Notes under the pieces: generated by a model
Told to the model about the DNA's origin: nothing
The model's input: only the letters and a program-made list of their open reading frames with translations
Databases searched by the model: none
Assembly (NCBI GenBank): GCA_031772625.1
Contig: CM062812.1
Location: 736,161,714-736,225,713, forward strand
Length of the DNA: 64,000 bases
Origin: Pinus tabuliformis
Taxonomy: Eukaryota > Streptophyta > Pinopsida > Pinales > Pinaceae
Reading direction: 5' to 3'
Position numbers and translations under genes: made by a program
In this document: one piece after another, positions 13,509-24,975 of the stretch
Layout of the letters: each line of letters starts with the position of its first letter
How positions within the stretch are numbered: position 1 is the stretch's first letter

Positions 13509-14718
13509 TGATGTCAGAGCATAACCCCCCAAGTCAGATTTAAACATATAAGATTCCATAAGGCACTTCGTGGAAATAATTTGTTATGATATTATTGTTT
13601 CAAATGATTTTATGGATAGACCAATGATGGATGGGATCTTATATGATTCAATCGTTGTGAACATTATTTATATGTATGCACCTTCTAGAATAAAGGGTAA
13701 AGGTGGCACATTGTAATCGGGGCAAGAATTGGCCAATACCAAAGTTGTTCCCTTACTATGTAAATGTCAAGCCTAACTATAAAAATGTCTGAGATAATTT
13801 TTGGTGTCTCTATGAATTTATGTTATTGTATGTGTAATACTTGTTTGAGTCCATGGATCTGAGTATGTTCTAGAGATGTTCCTCGAGGCATAACAAGAGT
13901 GAGAACTACCCTGGAAGTGTACAATATGATTCGAGGGATCTATCATTGATCTTATCAGGATCAATGATAACTAATCTTTAAGGATCTTGAAGACCGCCAA
14001 TCACTCTATTGTCAAGACTTCCCAATTGTTTACTATTGACATCACCAAGATGACACCATTGATATCATATGGCATTGATATGTTAACTAATGGACCCAAT
14101 AAATAAAAGGATTGAAAACAATATTTGTCCCATCTAGTTCCATCACCCATATGTAAGGTATTAAAGGTTGATGCCACTAGCGAGAGATGGGAACTCACAT
14201 TAGTTAACAACAAAGATAGGCTACATTTTTCTGACAATTGTCATATCATCTCTTAGGACATTAGGAAGGTGTATAACTCACACAAGACGATACTATTAAA
14301 TGAATTTTTGATATAAGTTTTGATGCGAAATCTATCGATTGAGGGGCCCAATGAAGAACATATTCAACATGAAATGCATGATCTGAATCTTGATCTTTGG
14401 ATCAAGATATCAGGGAAAATTTTAAATTTTCAAGAGCTTGATGTAAAGTGGAAATTGTCAAAGATGTAATAATTCTTGGCAGTGATATGATAAGGTTTCA
14501 CGACTTAGTTCTCATAAACAGATACTATGCATGGTACCATCTAGTTCCTGAAGCTAGCATTGCATTAAAAAAAAACTTGGGGTTTACAATGAGTTCTTGA
14601 GTTTAACAGTGAGGAAATAGTGAGTTCCATCCCCACAAAGGTCAGATAAACATATCTTCATGGACCCATAATGCACAGGTTTGAATATTTAATTCACTCA
14701 TAAACGGGTTTGAGGGAC
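13509..14718 (+). repeat. 3' LTR of N1, left part, interrupted by N2
   Basis: Starts TGATGTCAGAGCAT. Its final segment is cut at GGGAC, where N2 begins. The short remainder resumes at 18468 (CCAAAATTTAG), matching the end of the 5' LTR (CCCTAATTTGATC). The combined length of about 1.23 kb agrees with the 1.22-kb 5' LTR. Confidence 0.75.
14714..14718. repeat. Target-site duplication of N2 (GGGAC), left copy
   Basis: GGGAC directly precedes the 5' LTR; the identical right copy is at 18463-18467 directly after the 3' LTR. The 5-bp length is usual for plant LTR elements. Confidence 0.85.
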
Positions 14719-15831
14719 TGATGCAGGAGCATCCTTCTCAGATTTTACTATTCATTTGGTTGATTTAGGGGGTGATGTTTTTAATTATTTTTAGGAATAT
14801 TGTATAGATTGAGTGAGAAATCTATGTGTGAGGGTTCAGTTGTGAAATATTATCAACTATGTGATAATATCAGGGATAATTGATATGTGTAGATCTCATA
14901 AGGATCTTAGAGATTACAAGATCCTCAAATAGGAATTATTTGAGTGAATTACAGAGAAAATCATGGATTTAGTATAATCCATCATTATGTAATTAACCTA
15001 TAAATGTAAGCCTATGAGGAAAGTGTTAGAAAAGGGTTAGAAAGTGTTAGAGAGAGCTAAGTAGTCGAGAGAATAAATCAGTGCACAAGATGTTAGGAAT
15101 ATATATGTAAATACTCTTATGAATGAAAGGAGTTTTGTGTTCAGAACATGTTTTTTCATGATCTCTTATTATGTAATTTTCTGCCATTGATTCCTTAAGT
15201 CGTAGGCTGAATCTCTGTTAAATACAGAAAATTGTGTGTGGATTTTGGTGTTTGAGGATTGCCTGAACAGAGGTGTTAATTTGTTCATCACGATTGAAAG
15301 CAGACAAAGACTAAATAAACTTGGCGGAACGATGAAACCTGATGAATTCGTGAGAAAATTAGAAGAAGATCTAAATCGTCCAATCGAGAAGATCCATCAG
15401 ATCTAACGGTCATTACGTGCCAACAAGCATGGACGTTATTTCCAAAATCAGACACCATATTTTATAAAACTGAGTTAATAGCTTAGTTAATCATGACTAT
15501 CTGCTTGAAGGGGTTAAATCAGATGGTAATCGTGTTGGAAAGTGCACGAGATTTAATTTAAATTTCAGGCATGATATCTTATGGACTATGATTTAATCCA
15601 GTTGAATTCGAGATCAATCACAGTCATTCATTATGTATGGACGAGATTTGACAGATATCGCTCCAGAAGATGTGTGCTAGTTAGCATAGTTTTCTGATGT
15701 GATAATGTTTAAACGGAATTTTAATTTGGCTTGAGTTTTGCTAAAGAGGTTGGGGTCTGATAGTTTAATTAAATAGGGTTTTAATTAATTAAAATCCCAT
15801 ATTTAAGTAAACTTGCAGTTTCACTGCATCA
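14719..15831 (+). repeat. 5' LTR of N2
   Basis: 1,113 bp, TG...CA. It matches 17335-18462 throughout, for example GTGAGAAATCTATGTGTGAG near 14810 and 17425 and GAGAGAGCTAAGTAGTCGAG near 15050 and 17680. Scattered substitutions and small indels show moderate age. Confidence 0.9.
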
Positions 15832-15833
15832 AT

Positions 15834-15846
15834 TTGTTATCAGAGG
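15834..15846 (+). promoter_or_regulatory. Primer-binding site of N2
   Basis: TTGTTATCAGAGG lies two bases inside the LTR end; it is a one- to three-base variant of the initiator-Met site TTGGTATCAGAGC. Confidence 0.65.
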
Positions 15847-16487
15847 AGAAGATTTTGCATGAAGTATGATTATATTGCAAAATTTTCGCATTAGTATTGA
15901 TATTTTTATGCAGGTAACAACAGCGGAAGATGAGAATATTTGCAGAAACTTAGAGGAAGGAGTGCTAATATGGTTCCATAGGAGAGAACTAGAGAAATGC
16001 CAAAAGATTGAGCTCAAAGGAGAGGAGCTTGGTGAGGTATCGTGTAGGAGGTAGAACTTGTTACTGTAGAGGTTTCGGTTGCATCTCATGAATGTTGTTA
16101 CGAGAGTTCAATAAAGCATATGAAAAGGAAAATTAGAGGTGTAATGGAAGCAAAGGGGAAATAAGAGGAGTCAATTTTATGATTTGGTTGATGTAAATAT
16201 TTTCTTTTATTGAATTTTGAAGATTGATTGAGTTTGAAGAATTAGTGAAAATGAACATGGAGAAACTTAGGAAAGGTTAAAATAAATGTCAAATGAGTCA
16301 TGAAGAGCATAGGATAAGTATTGCAGTGATGAGAGTAGAGCTGAATAAACTATAGGATTGGTTTCAACAGAAAGAGAATGAAGACCGAAGACATGGATGG
16401 AGAATAAGGTAATGGGTCAAGTGGAATCTATTGCAACAGAAAAGGAATGCTATGTTTCTGAACAAACGTGAATAAATAAATATTTCT

Positions 16488-17146
16488 TTGTTGGATAAGG
16501 AGAGACTCATAGGAATTGAATCACATAAAAGAGGATTTGTTCCAACCCAGAAATTCCATGGTGGGAATTTGGTGCTTGAAGCATCAAAAGAGACAGAAAG
16601 GTCTCGTATTTTTAAAACTCATAGTTTGTCTGTGAATGTAGGTATGGTACTAAATAAGGAATTTGTTGCTATAGAGACAGTTAATGACCATTGCTATGAT
16701 CAAGAAGTCTTTTTTGAACTTGAACGAAATTGGGATGATTATTTTTCATTCCGTGAAGTTGAGTTTGTAGCTCAATTAGAGAAGGAAACTGGAACAAAAG
16801 GAGGAAAGGACACCATAGAGAACATCAATTATGTTGATTTGATTAACAGAAAGGAATTACTCCTAGATCATTGTGGGGAAAATTGCTTTACAGATATACA
16901 AAATTTGTTTCACAGTTAAAATGATGATGATGGCGAACTTTCAGATTTAGTTATTACTAATCTCAGCACGACAAAGTTACATGGAAAAGCTACAGGTGTA
17001 GAAGGTAAACGAGTTCGAGACTTGTTCAAAATTTGGAAAACAGGAAAATGGGTATTCAAGTTTCCACATGTAGTTCACAAGACTATATTTCTAGAACAGA
17101 GGATGATAAGGTATGGAAAGTCGAGAATCATGTTTAATAATTCTTA
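16488..17146 (+). pseudogene. Unrecognised N2 internal ORF, about 219 codons with one in-frame stop
   Basis: 143 codons are open (16488-16916), then TAA at 16917-16919, then the same frame continues for 75 codons to a TAG at about 17147. No ATG lies near the start; the first methionine is residue 53, so the true start is further in, spliced or lost. The product would be charged, with ELERNWDDYFSF, NDDDGELSDLVI and KTGKWVFKFPHVVHK segments. I see no zinc knuckle, protease or polymerase motif and do not recognise the family. It could be a Gag-like protein of the N2 family or a captured fragment. That the frame survives while the surroundings are closed suggests former coding. Confidence 0.45.
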
Positions 17147-17334
17147 GAAGATATTATTCTGAAAATTTAATGCCAGAATACATGATGAAGTTATTCCTTT
17201 GAAGGACCATCAACAAAACAGAGTTTGGAATCCTTGAGGTAGCAAGTCATTCATGCTTGTACTTGTCACATTACTACATAAAAGTGATAGACCTTATAGG
17301 TAGGAGTCTATGATTTTTTTCTACAACGGGAGTT

Positions 17335-18462
17335 TGGTGCAGGAGCATCCTGCTCAGATTATTATTGTTCATTTGGTTGATTTAGCGGGGGTGTTTTTAA
17401 TTATTTTTAGGAATCTTGTGTATATTGAGTGAGAAATCTATGTGTGAGGGTTCAGTTGTGAAATATTCACAATTATGTGAGAATATCAAGGATAATTGAT
17501 GTGTAGATCTTGTAGGGATCTTAGAGATTACAAGATCCTCGAATAGGAATTAATTGAGTGAATTATGGTGAAAATCATTGATTTAGTATAATCCATAACT
17601 ATGTAATTAAACTATAGGCTATAAATGTAAGCCTGCGAGGAAAGTGTTAAAAAAGGGTTAGAAGGCATTAGAAAGTGTTAGAGAGAGCTAAGTAGTCGAG
17701 AGAATAGATCAGAGCATGATATGTTCTGAATATATATGTAAATACTCTTATGAATGAAAGGATTTTTGTGTTCAAAACATGTTTCTGCGTGATCTTTTAT
17801 TATGTAATTTTCTTTTGTTGATTCCTTAAAGCGTAGGCTAAATCTCTATGAAATACAAGAAATTGTGTGTGGAGTTTAGTCTTTGAGGATCGCCTGAACA
17901 AAGACATTAATTTTTTCATCACCGATTGAAAGCAGACAAAGACTAAATAAACTTGGCGGAACAAGGAAACCTGATGAATTCGCAAGAAAACCATAAGAAT
18001 ATCTGAATCATCCGATCGAACAGATGCATCAGATCTAATGGTGATCGCGTACCAACAAGCATGGACGTTAATTCCAAATTGAACATGATATTTTATGAAA
18101 TTGAGCTAATATCTCAGTTAATCATGATCGTCTTCTTGAAGGGGTCATATTAGATGGTAATCGCATCAGAAAGTGCACGAGATTTAATTTAAATTTTGGA
18201 TGTGATGCCTTATGGACTGTGATTTAATCTAGTTGAATTATGAATTTATCACATCCATTCATTATGTATGGACGAGATCTAATGGTTATCAGTCCAGAAG
18301 ATGTGTGCTGGTTAGCATAGTTTTCAGACACGATAAGGTTTAAATGGAATTTTAATTTGGTTTAAGTTCTGCTAAAGAGGTCGGCATCTGATAGTTTAAT
18401 TAAACAGGGGTTTAATTAATTAAAATTCCATATTTAAGTAAAGTTGTAGTTTCATTGCATTA
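17335..18462 (+). repeat. 3' LTR of N2
   Basis: 1,128 bp, starting TGGTGCAGGAGCATCC and ending GCATTA. It is preceded by ACAACGGGAGTT, a weak polypurine tract. Confidence 0.9.
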
Positions 18463-18614
18463 GGGACCCAAAATTTAGCTCCCTTTTCCACAAAATATAA
18501 AAAATGTGGAGGTTGGAATGCTTTCTTTTGATCTCTTCTCTATTTTCCATTATCTGACTCATCATCCCCAATCACATCTTGAGATCTGGTAATAATTTCA
18601 CAAACAAACTTGAA

Positions 18615-18790
18615 AATCATGACTTCTCTAAATCTTCACCAAGAATATCCTCCTCTTGAAAATTTCATGTTGACTCCTCTTAATGATGAATGCTCACAAC
18701 TAATTCGAACAAATATCCAGTCCCTAGATGGGGTGTTTGCATGAGACAAGATTGTGGGCAGGTTGAAAACATACCATCTGGGCACATTAC
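18615..18790. repeat. Flank repeat A, left of the copia element
   Basis: About 170 bp that recur at 28323-28490 with scattered differences (shared CTCTAAATCTTCACCAA, CTCTTGAAAATTTCATGTTG and CCTAGATGGGGTGTTTG). It ends two or three bases before the copia 5' LTR. Confidence 0.8.
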
Positions 18791-18792
18791 AG

Positions 18793-20611
18793 TGTTGGCA
18801 TTATGACACATGTGTTTTCCTTTATGGAAACTCACTTGTAATATAACAAGTATATGGTAACTAGATGAATGCATAGGTAAACTCAGAGGTGACCAAATAA
18901 TGGAACAAAATATCAGAATGATGGGTGGAAGGTTTACATATCAGAATTAGAAGTTTGATACATGTGAATATTAGAAAATCTATACGCAGTTTCGTCAAGG
19001 CCAAGTCACGTATACACGCAAGTTCGGTGAAGCAAAGTAGAGTATGGGTTTTACACCATGGTATTCTAAATAATAGGGGTCTTTACCATGGTATTGGCCC
19101 ATAGTAATGAATGCGACAACAAATATTTATCACATCAAAGATTACCATCGACACTAGTGTAGTTTTGATCCATAGTATTAGATAAGAGCTAACTATATAA
19201 AGAGGTGAAGATAAAAGTGCTATGGGTGCAAGTGAAATGGTTTTTCATGAATAATTCAATCTGAAGTATATTTGCATTGTAAGGACCATAATTATCACAT
19301 AGATCTTAAATAATTATGCATTGATGAATACAATGATGGATCAGGATCATGAGACCTGAAATGACTTCTCATTATATGATCTTCTCATTGATTGACTAGA
19401 TCTAAGTATTGTCACATTTTTTTATCTCTAAATATTATGATCTGGGTCTTTTTGAAGTTCTAAAGATCTGCACCATTTTAGGTCAAAATTTGCAAATCCA
19501 TACGTTGGTTGGTCTCAAGAAAAGCACGTATACACACGGGTTTGCTTATTCAAAGTTACATATATAAAGTAAGCTATTTTTGTTCATAAATGAATGATCA
19601 ACCAAAACAGTCTTGTTATTTCTCTCATGTTTGTTAATGATTTCCTCATGTTGAACTAGGTTGGGTGATAATATCTGAAGTAGAACTGATTGAATGATGA
19701 AGTTAAATTTGTTTACATGTTGATTGGTTGAAAACATTATTGATGCTGTTAACTGTATGAGGGTTCTGTAAGATAATGAGATATTTCATAATATCTCTGC
19801 TTAACTCTGTGTCTGATTCAGAATTGCAAGTTTTCAATTTTCAGTATACTAAGATCTGTACAAAGATTTCTCTATAGAAAAGCATGTATACACGTGAGTT
19901 GCCTTAAGTGAAGTACCGTATACATTTTGGAATTCGAATGATGAGGGTTACAGTTGATTCTGTGTGTTGATACATTATTATGAGTCCAGTTCTTTGTAAT
20001 GGTTACAATGATCTAACTATTTTAGTTGATTGGGTTTCAATTATTGTTCGATTCATTTGTGTCATCAACCGATGTGTTACAGATTCATTATTGATATTGA
20101 GCTTAAGTCTTGATATTGGATCCGGTAAGAAAATTTATGAAACGTGGTCTAGGGATGTTGCTGAGCATTGGAGCCTTCAATGGGGAATTCAAAGCTTCTT
20201 TCCAGTAGTAGCTGGTGATCATATTAAGGGGTTGGAGCTCCTTTCCAATAGGAGCTCGAGAAAGAGTGAAGTTTGTAGCCTTCAGTAGGTGGGTGCCTAC
20301 GTTCTAGTATGAGTATTCACCCGTACAAAAAATGTAAGAAGTTTTTGATATTAATAAATTTTAAAGACTGAGACGATAGTAGTGGTGTTTTTCTCTGACA
20401 TTGGATGTCCACCTTATATCATAGTGTTCATGTGTGTTACTTTGTTGTGTTCTTACTGCACCTATTTACTGCTTATCAAATTCTTGATAAATCTCTTACA
20501 TTCTGGTTCAAGTCGCATATGCATTTCATAAAAGAAAATTATTATTGTGAGTTTTTTAAAATATTGATTCACACCCCCCCCCCCCCCCCCCCCCATTTAG
20601 TATTTTTCACA
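18793..20611 (+). repeat. 5' LTR of the copia element
   Basis: 1,819 bp starting TGTTGGCATTATGACACATG and ending near TTTTTCACA. It matches 26472-28323 along its length (for example TTTACCATGGTATTGG at 19081 and 26760). The two copies differ visibly, including indels, so the insertion is old. Open frames inside it (19980-20288, 20405-20644) are not genes. Confidence 0.9.
20574..20594. repeat. Poly-C tract in the copia 5' LTR
   Basis: 21 consecutive C residues. The 3' LTR has only a short C run followed by TCTC here (about 28300-28308), so the tract expanded after insertion, or it reflects homopolymer error in sequencing. Confidence 0.85.
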
Positions 20612-20615
20612 AAAA

Positions 20616-20632
20616 TTAGCATCATAGAAGTT
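20616..20632 (+). promoter_or_regulatory. Degenerate primer-binding site of the copia element
   Basis: TTAGCATCATAGAAG follows the LTR end by a few bases and resembles TTGGTATCAGAGC with substitutions and one extra base. Its position just before Gag supports the call. Confidence 0.5.
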
Positions 20633-20674
20633 CCTTTAAAATAAGCTTGATCGCTTGAAGAAATATCTCTCAAG

Positions 20675-22420
20675 ATGAGTAATCAAGACAGAATGACATC
20701 TATTAGACCACCACTCTTCAATGGAATTAATTTTATATGTTGGAAGACAAGAACCAAATCCTATCTTCAGTATCTTGGAGTAGATGTTTGGGCAATTGTG
20801 GAAGGAGGTTATCAATATCCAGCTGCATGTCCCACAGATGCAGCAGAAATGAAGACATATGAAACCAAGTCCAAATCGTTCAATGCATTATTGGGAAGTC
20901 TGATAGAATCAAAAAATTTCAAAGTTATGCAACTAAACATAACAAAATAAATATGGGAAAAAAACATTCAAAGCTATGAAGGTGACATGAAGGTAAAAAG
21001 TGTTAAACTCCAAACTCTCATAATTCAATATGAAACTCTAAGAATGCATAATGATGAAAGTATTGCCAATTTCTTTCTATATATAGATGATATTGTAAAT
21101 CGCATGAAAAATGTGGGTGAAGAAATAAAAGACACTACTTTAGTAGAGAAAATCTTAAGATCCCTAACTCCAAAATTCAAGTCAAAAGTGTCTACCCTTT
21201 AAGACAAGAAGGATGTCCAGACTCTTACTATTGTTCAACTTCATGGGATCATGAATACTTTTGAAATGAGGACAAGAGATCCCTCAGAAGTCAAATAAAA
21301 ACATTTAAATCATCTGCAAAAGGAAAATAAAATGAAGAATTCAAGGAATAAGGATACATATCAGAAGAAGATGAGGTGAACTTTGTAAAGAAACATCAAC
21401 TGGGCACCAGAAGGTTCAGAGGTAAGCTTCCCTTCAAAAAAAATTCTTATGGTAGAGTCGGTCATTATGATGATAAATATCCTCATAAAGACAACCAAGA
21501 CAAAGGGAAGGATACTGCAAAAGGTAATAGGAGACGGTTTGAAAGTAGAAGAAGTTATTATACTCATGAAGATAGTGATGGCTTGTCAAATACTGAACAA
21601 GGTGAATTTGATCAATATCTTAAATTACTCATGGCTTTTGAGAAATAATGAGTTTAATGATAAATTTGTCGATGCATTAGAGGAAAAATATTTATTTGAG
21701 GAAATCACTCAACTCAAAATTTTCTTCAAAGAAAACAAAGTAGTCATAAATACTTTAAAGAATCAATTTGTAGAAAATGAAAAGCATAATGAGAAGTTAG
21801 AATGTGAAGTAGTAAGTCTAAGAAAGGAGCTTGAGAAAATAAAAACTCGGAATCTTATATTTGATAAAGGAACTGAAATCTTATATGCAATTATCAAGGT
21901 ACAACACTCTCGTATTATGAAGACAAGTCTTGGATACACTCGAAAAACATCCCAAAAAGAAAAATCTTCAGCCACCACAAATAGCTATCTAAATGAAGAA
22001 AAAATTAGTGAGCAAAGCTTATATAATGCAATAAAAACCAATCAGCAAAGCCTTAGTCCTCAGCAAAAGAATAAAGGCATTCCTCAAGTAAATCACATTC
22101 ACTCCAATCCGAGGATGAACAACAATAGAAGCACTAGTCAAATCGTTAACAACACCATATGTTTCTATGATCACAAAAATTTCTTCTTTAATGGACAATG
22201 TTTCTCATATCATAATTTTGGTCATAAGGTTGCTCAACGTGTTGCATACAAAACTATCATGACTAGAGAAGCAAGAAAATAAAGTAATGAGATAGGATTC
22301 AAGAATAGCAGTTATAATAACTTCTAACCTCTTATAGACGAAATTTAATGCAACTTTTACGATAAATTTGGACATGAAGAATCTGAATGCAGGAGAAAAT
22401 TACTGCCAACACCTCAAAAG
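20675..22420 (+). pseudogene. Copia Gag with damaged zinc knuckles and coiled coil
   Basis: The start codon at 20675 opens MSNQDRMTSIRPPLFNG, typical of copia Gag, then YLQYLGVDVWAIVEGGYQ. A stop at 20948 and frameshifts break the frame; it continues at 20987-21202, 21376-21648 and 21660-22282. A knuckle at about 21445-21490 reads SYGRVGHYDDKYP, in which the cysteines have become tyrosine or asparagine. Two more near 22195 and 22350 (CFSYHNFGHK, CNFYDKFGHEESEC) are also damaged. A lysine- and glutamate-rich stretch at about 21750-21850 looks like a coiled coil, which is typical of long Sirevirus Gags. Confidence 0.85.
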
Positions 22421-22469
22421 GAGAAAATATCAACAAATTCTAAGGCATGGAAAAGGAAGGAGTTACATT

Positions 22470-22770
22470 ATGAAAGCTCTGACATAGCATTGTTTGCAGA
22501 AGGACAAGAAAATAACAGATACATTGGTAATGGATGCTCAAAACACATGACAAGTGATAAAGATAAACTTATTTCATACAATTCTTTAGAGAAAGAAAAG
22601 AATGTCACTTTTGGAAATGACTCACCTACTCTCATTAATGGTGAAGGTGTTGTTTTTATAAAAGAAAAGGTTAAAGTTGGTAATGTTATGTATGTTGATG
22701 GATGAAAGAAAAACTTGTTGAGTGTTAGCGAAATGTGTGACCAAGGAAACGAGTTGGTATTCTGATCAAA
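22470..22770 (+). pseudogene. Copia aspartic protease remnant
   Basis: The reading YIGNGCSKHMTSD corresponds to the copia protease loop (normally W-x-L-D-S-G-C-S-x-H-M-T). The catalytic aspartate is glycine and the serine is asparagine, so the active site is gone. LINGEGVVFI, GNVMYVDG and KNLLSVSEMCDQGNELVF follow as in other copia elements; a TGA at about 22703 splits the frame. Confidence 0.85.
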
Positions 22771-22777
22771 AGAATCT

Positions 22778-23990
22778 GTGTTTTGCGAACTTGACACAGG
22801 AAATACCATAATAAAAGGAACAAGAACCCTGAGAAATATGTATATATTGAAAGGTGGCCAAGGGCAATGTTACCTAGGGAAGGTAGAGGAAAACGGGTCA
22901 TGGAATAGAAGGTTGGGACATCTAAGCTTCTCTCAAATAAGAAAATCAAGCAGGCTCAAAGTTGTTCGTGATCTTTTCAACATCACCATACCAAAATATA
23001 CCATATGTAACTCATGCCAATTTGGTAATAAAACCAAATTTCAATTCAATGCCAAAGAAGGATCAACAAGTAAGCCTCTTGAACTTATACATACTGGTTT
23101 TTATGGACAAATAAGGAGAAAGTCACCTCGTGGAGAACAATACTATGTCTTATTCATTGATGACTTTCTAGAATGTGTTGGATCGGTTTATTGAAACACA
23201 AATATGAAGCATTTGATAACTTTAAAGTCTTGAAAGCATTATTTTAAAATGAGTTAGATATAAAAATCGAATTTCTTAGATTTGACTAAGGAGCACTATA
23301 CATATCAGATGAATTCTTTGATTTCTGTGAAAAACATGGAAAACAAAGAAATTTTTTTGTAGCTAAAACTCCTCAACAAAATGGTGTGGCAGAAAGAATG
23401 GATAGAAATATTCAACAAATGGCATTTCCTATGCTTGATGAGTCTAGAACTCCTGATAACTTCAGGGGTGAAGCTGCACATGTTGCAATAAATATTCTCA
23501 ACAAGGCTCATGTTCGTGTGAATAGTGATAAAACTCCATATGAAATTTGGTATGGTAAGCCTCCCACTGCAAAGAATTTTAGAGTTTTTGGAAGAAAGTG
23601 TTTCATAAAAAATAATGATTAAAAACTTGGTAAGTTTGAAGCTAGAGAATATCAATGAATACTTCTTGGTTACTCATCTAGAAGCAAAGGATAGAAATGT
23701 TACAATAAAAGACTTCAGAAAATTCTTGAATGCATTAATGTTGTGATTGATGAAGCATGCATAGGGCTGAAAAGGGTAACATCATCAAAACAAGATGATG
23801 ATGATGAATGCTTTCCCAATTCAAATCGCAATGATAGAGAAGAAGAAACTAATGAAGAAGAAGAAGAGGATACATTAGATAAAGAAACGGCTCCATCTAG
23901 GTATGTTCAAAAGAATCATCCAAAAACTCAAATTCTAGGAGAAAAGGAATCTGAGTACAAACAAGAATAACTCTTGTAAGATATTCTAGT
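22778..23990 (+). pseudogene. Copia integrase remnant
   Basis: The pre-integrase zinc-binding part reads WNRRLGHLSFSQI and ICNSCQFGNKTKF. The core begins PLELIHTGFYGQI, where the first catalytic aspartate (normally HTD) is glycine. LFIDDF follows, a gap with stops, then RNFFVAKTPQQNGVAERM with the catalytic glutamate retained. KTPYEIWYGKPPTAKNFRVF and LLGYSSRSK complete the conserved C-terminal part. Several stops and at least one frameshift are present. A run of glutamates near 23850-23870 marks the variable linker before RT. Confidence 0.9.
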
Positions 23991-24045
23991 TATATAGATT
24001 TATTATCCACCATTGAACCACAAAATGTAAATCAAGCTAGTAAAG

Positions 24046-24975
24046 ATGATTTTTTTGGTTAAGGCCATGAATGGAGAACTTGATCAAGTTGAAAAGAATG
24101 ATACTTGGGAATTGGTTCCAAGGCCTCATGGTAAAAATGATATTGGGACAAAATGGATATTCAAAAATAAGTTGAATGAAAATGGAGAGGTCATTAGCAA
24201 CAAAGCTAGATTTGTTTGTAAAGGTTATGCTAAAAAAGAAGGTATAGACTTTGAAGAAACATTTGTACCAGTAGCCAGACTTGAAGCCATAAGAATGTTT
24301 CTTGCATTTTCAAGTTTCCGAAATTTCAATGTTTATCAAATGGATGTAAAATATGCTTTCCTTAATTGAGATCTAGAAGAATAAGTATATATTGAACAAC
24401 TAGAAGGATTCATTCTTGGGGAATGATGAAAACCTTGTATGCAAACTAAAAAGGCTTTATATGAGCTAAAGCAAGGTCCACGGGCATGGTATTATCGTCT
24501 CGACAAATATCTTCAACGAAAAGGTTTCACAAAAGGATTCATAGATAGAAACTTGAACACAAATATTGAGGGTCATAAACTGCTAATTATTGTTGTTTAT
24601 GTTTATGATATCATCTTTGGCAGTAATGAAGAATCTATGAGTGAAAACTTTCCTTCTCTTATGCAGCAAGAATTTGAAATGTCTTTACTTGGGGAACTAA
24701 GCTATTTTCTTCATCTACAAGTGCAACAAGAAAAATATGGCATCTTTCTCTCAAAAACAAAATATCTCAAGAAGATTCTAATGAAGTATGGGATGGAAGA
24801 TTGCAAACATATATGTACTCCCATGATGACAAGATGTAGCCTTAGTTCTAATGATAATTCTCCCTCAATAAACCAACCAGAGTATAGGTCTATGATTGGA
24901 ATTTTGCTTTATCTAACAGGTACCAGACCATATATCATGCATGCAGCTAGGATTGTTGGACGTTTCCAAGCCAAT
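24046..24975 (+). pseudogene. Copia reverse transcriptase remnant
   Basis: Conserved RT segments are clear: [76 protein letters not shown], then after two stops KALYELKQGPRAWYYRLD. The catalytic box at 24598-24609 reads YVYD instead of YVDD (TAT for GAT at 24604-24606). ELSYFLHLQV and EYRSMIGILLYLTGTRPYIM follow. The enzyme would copy element RNA into cDNA; this copy is inactive. Confidence 0.92.

Larger units (their letters stand above)
14719..18462 (+). mobile_element. Non-autonomous LTR retrotransposon N2, complete, nested in N1
   Basis: LTRs at 14719-15831 and 17335-18462 are direct repeats starting TGATGCAGGAGCATCC and TGGTGCAGGAGCATCC and ending GCATCA and GCATTA. The 5-bp GGGAC occurs directly outside both ends (14714-14718 and 18463-18467), a perfect target-site duplication. 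The 1.5-kb interior has a primer-binding site and one broken unrecognised frame but no protease, RT, RNase H or integrase. N2 must have been mobilised by another element. Confidence 0.9.
11888..18490 (+). mobile_element. Non-autonomous LTR retrotransposon N1, host of nested N2
   Basis: Two diverged direct copies of a 1.2-kb sequence (11888-13106, and 13509-14718 continuing at 18468) start TGATGTAGGAGCAT and TGATGTCAGAGCAT. A primer-binding site follows the first. Only 402 bp lie between the copies, with no Gag or Pol. The second copy is split by element N2. Its right end at about 18490 is approximate, and I found no target duplication around N1 itself. Total length without N2 is about 2.85 kb. 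Confidence 0.75.
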
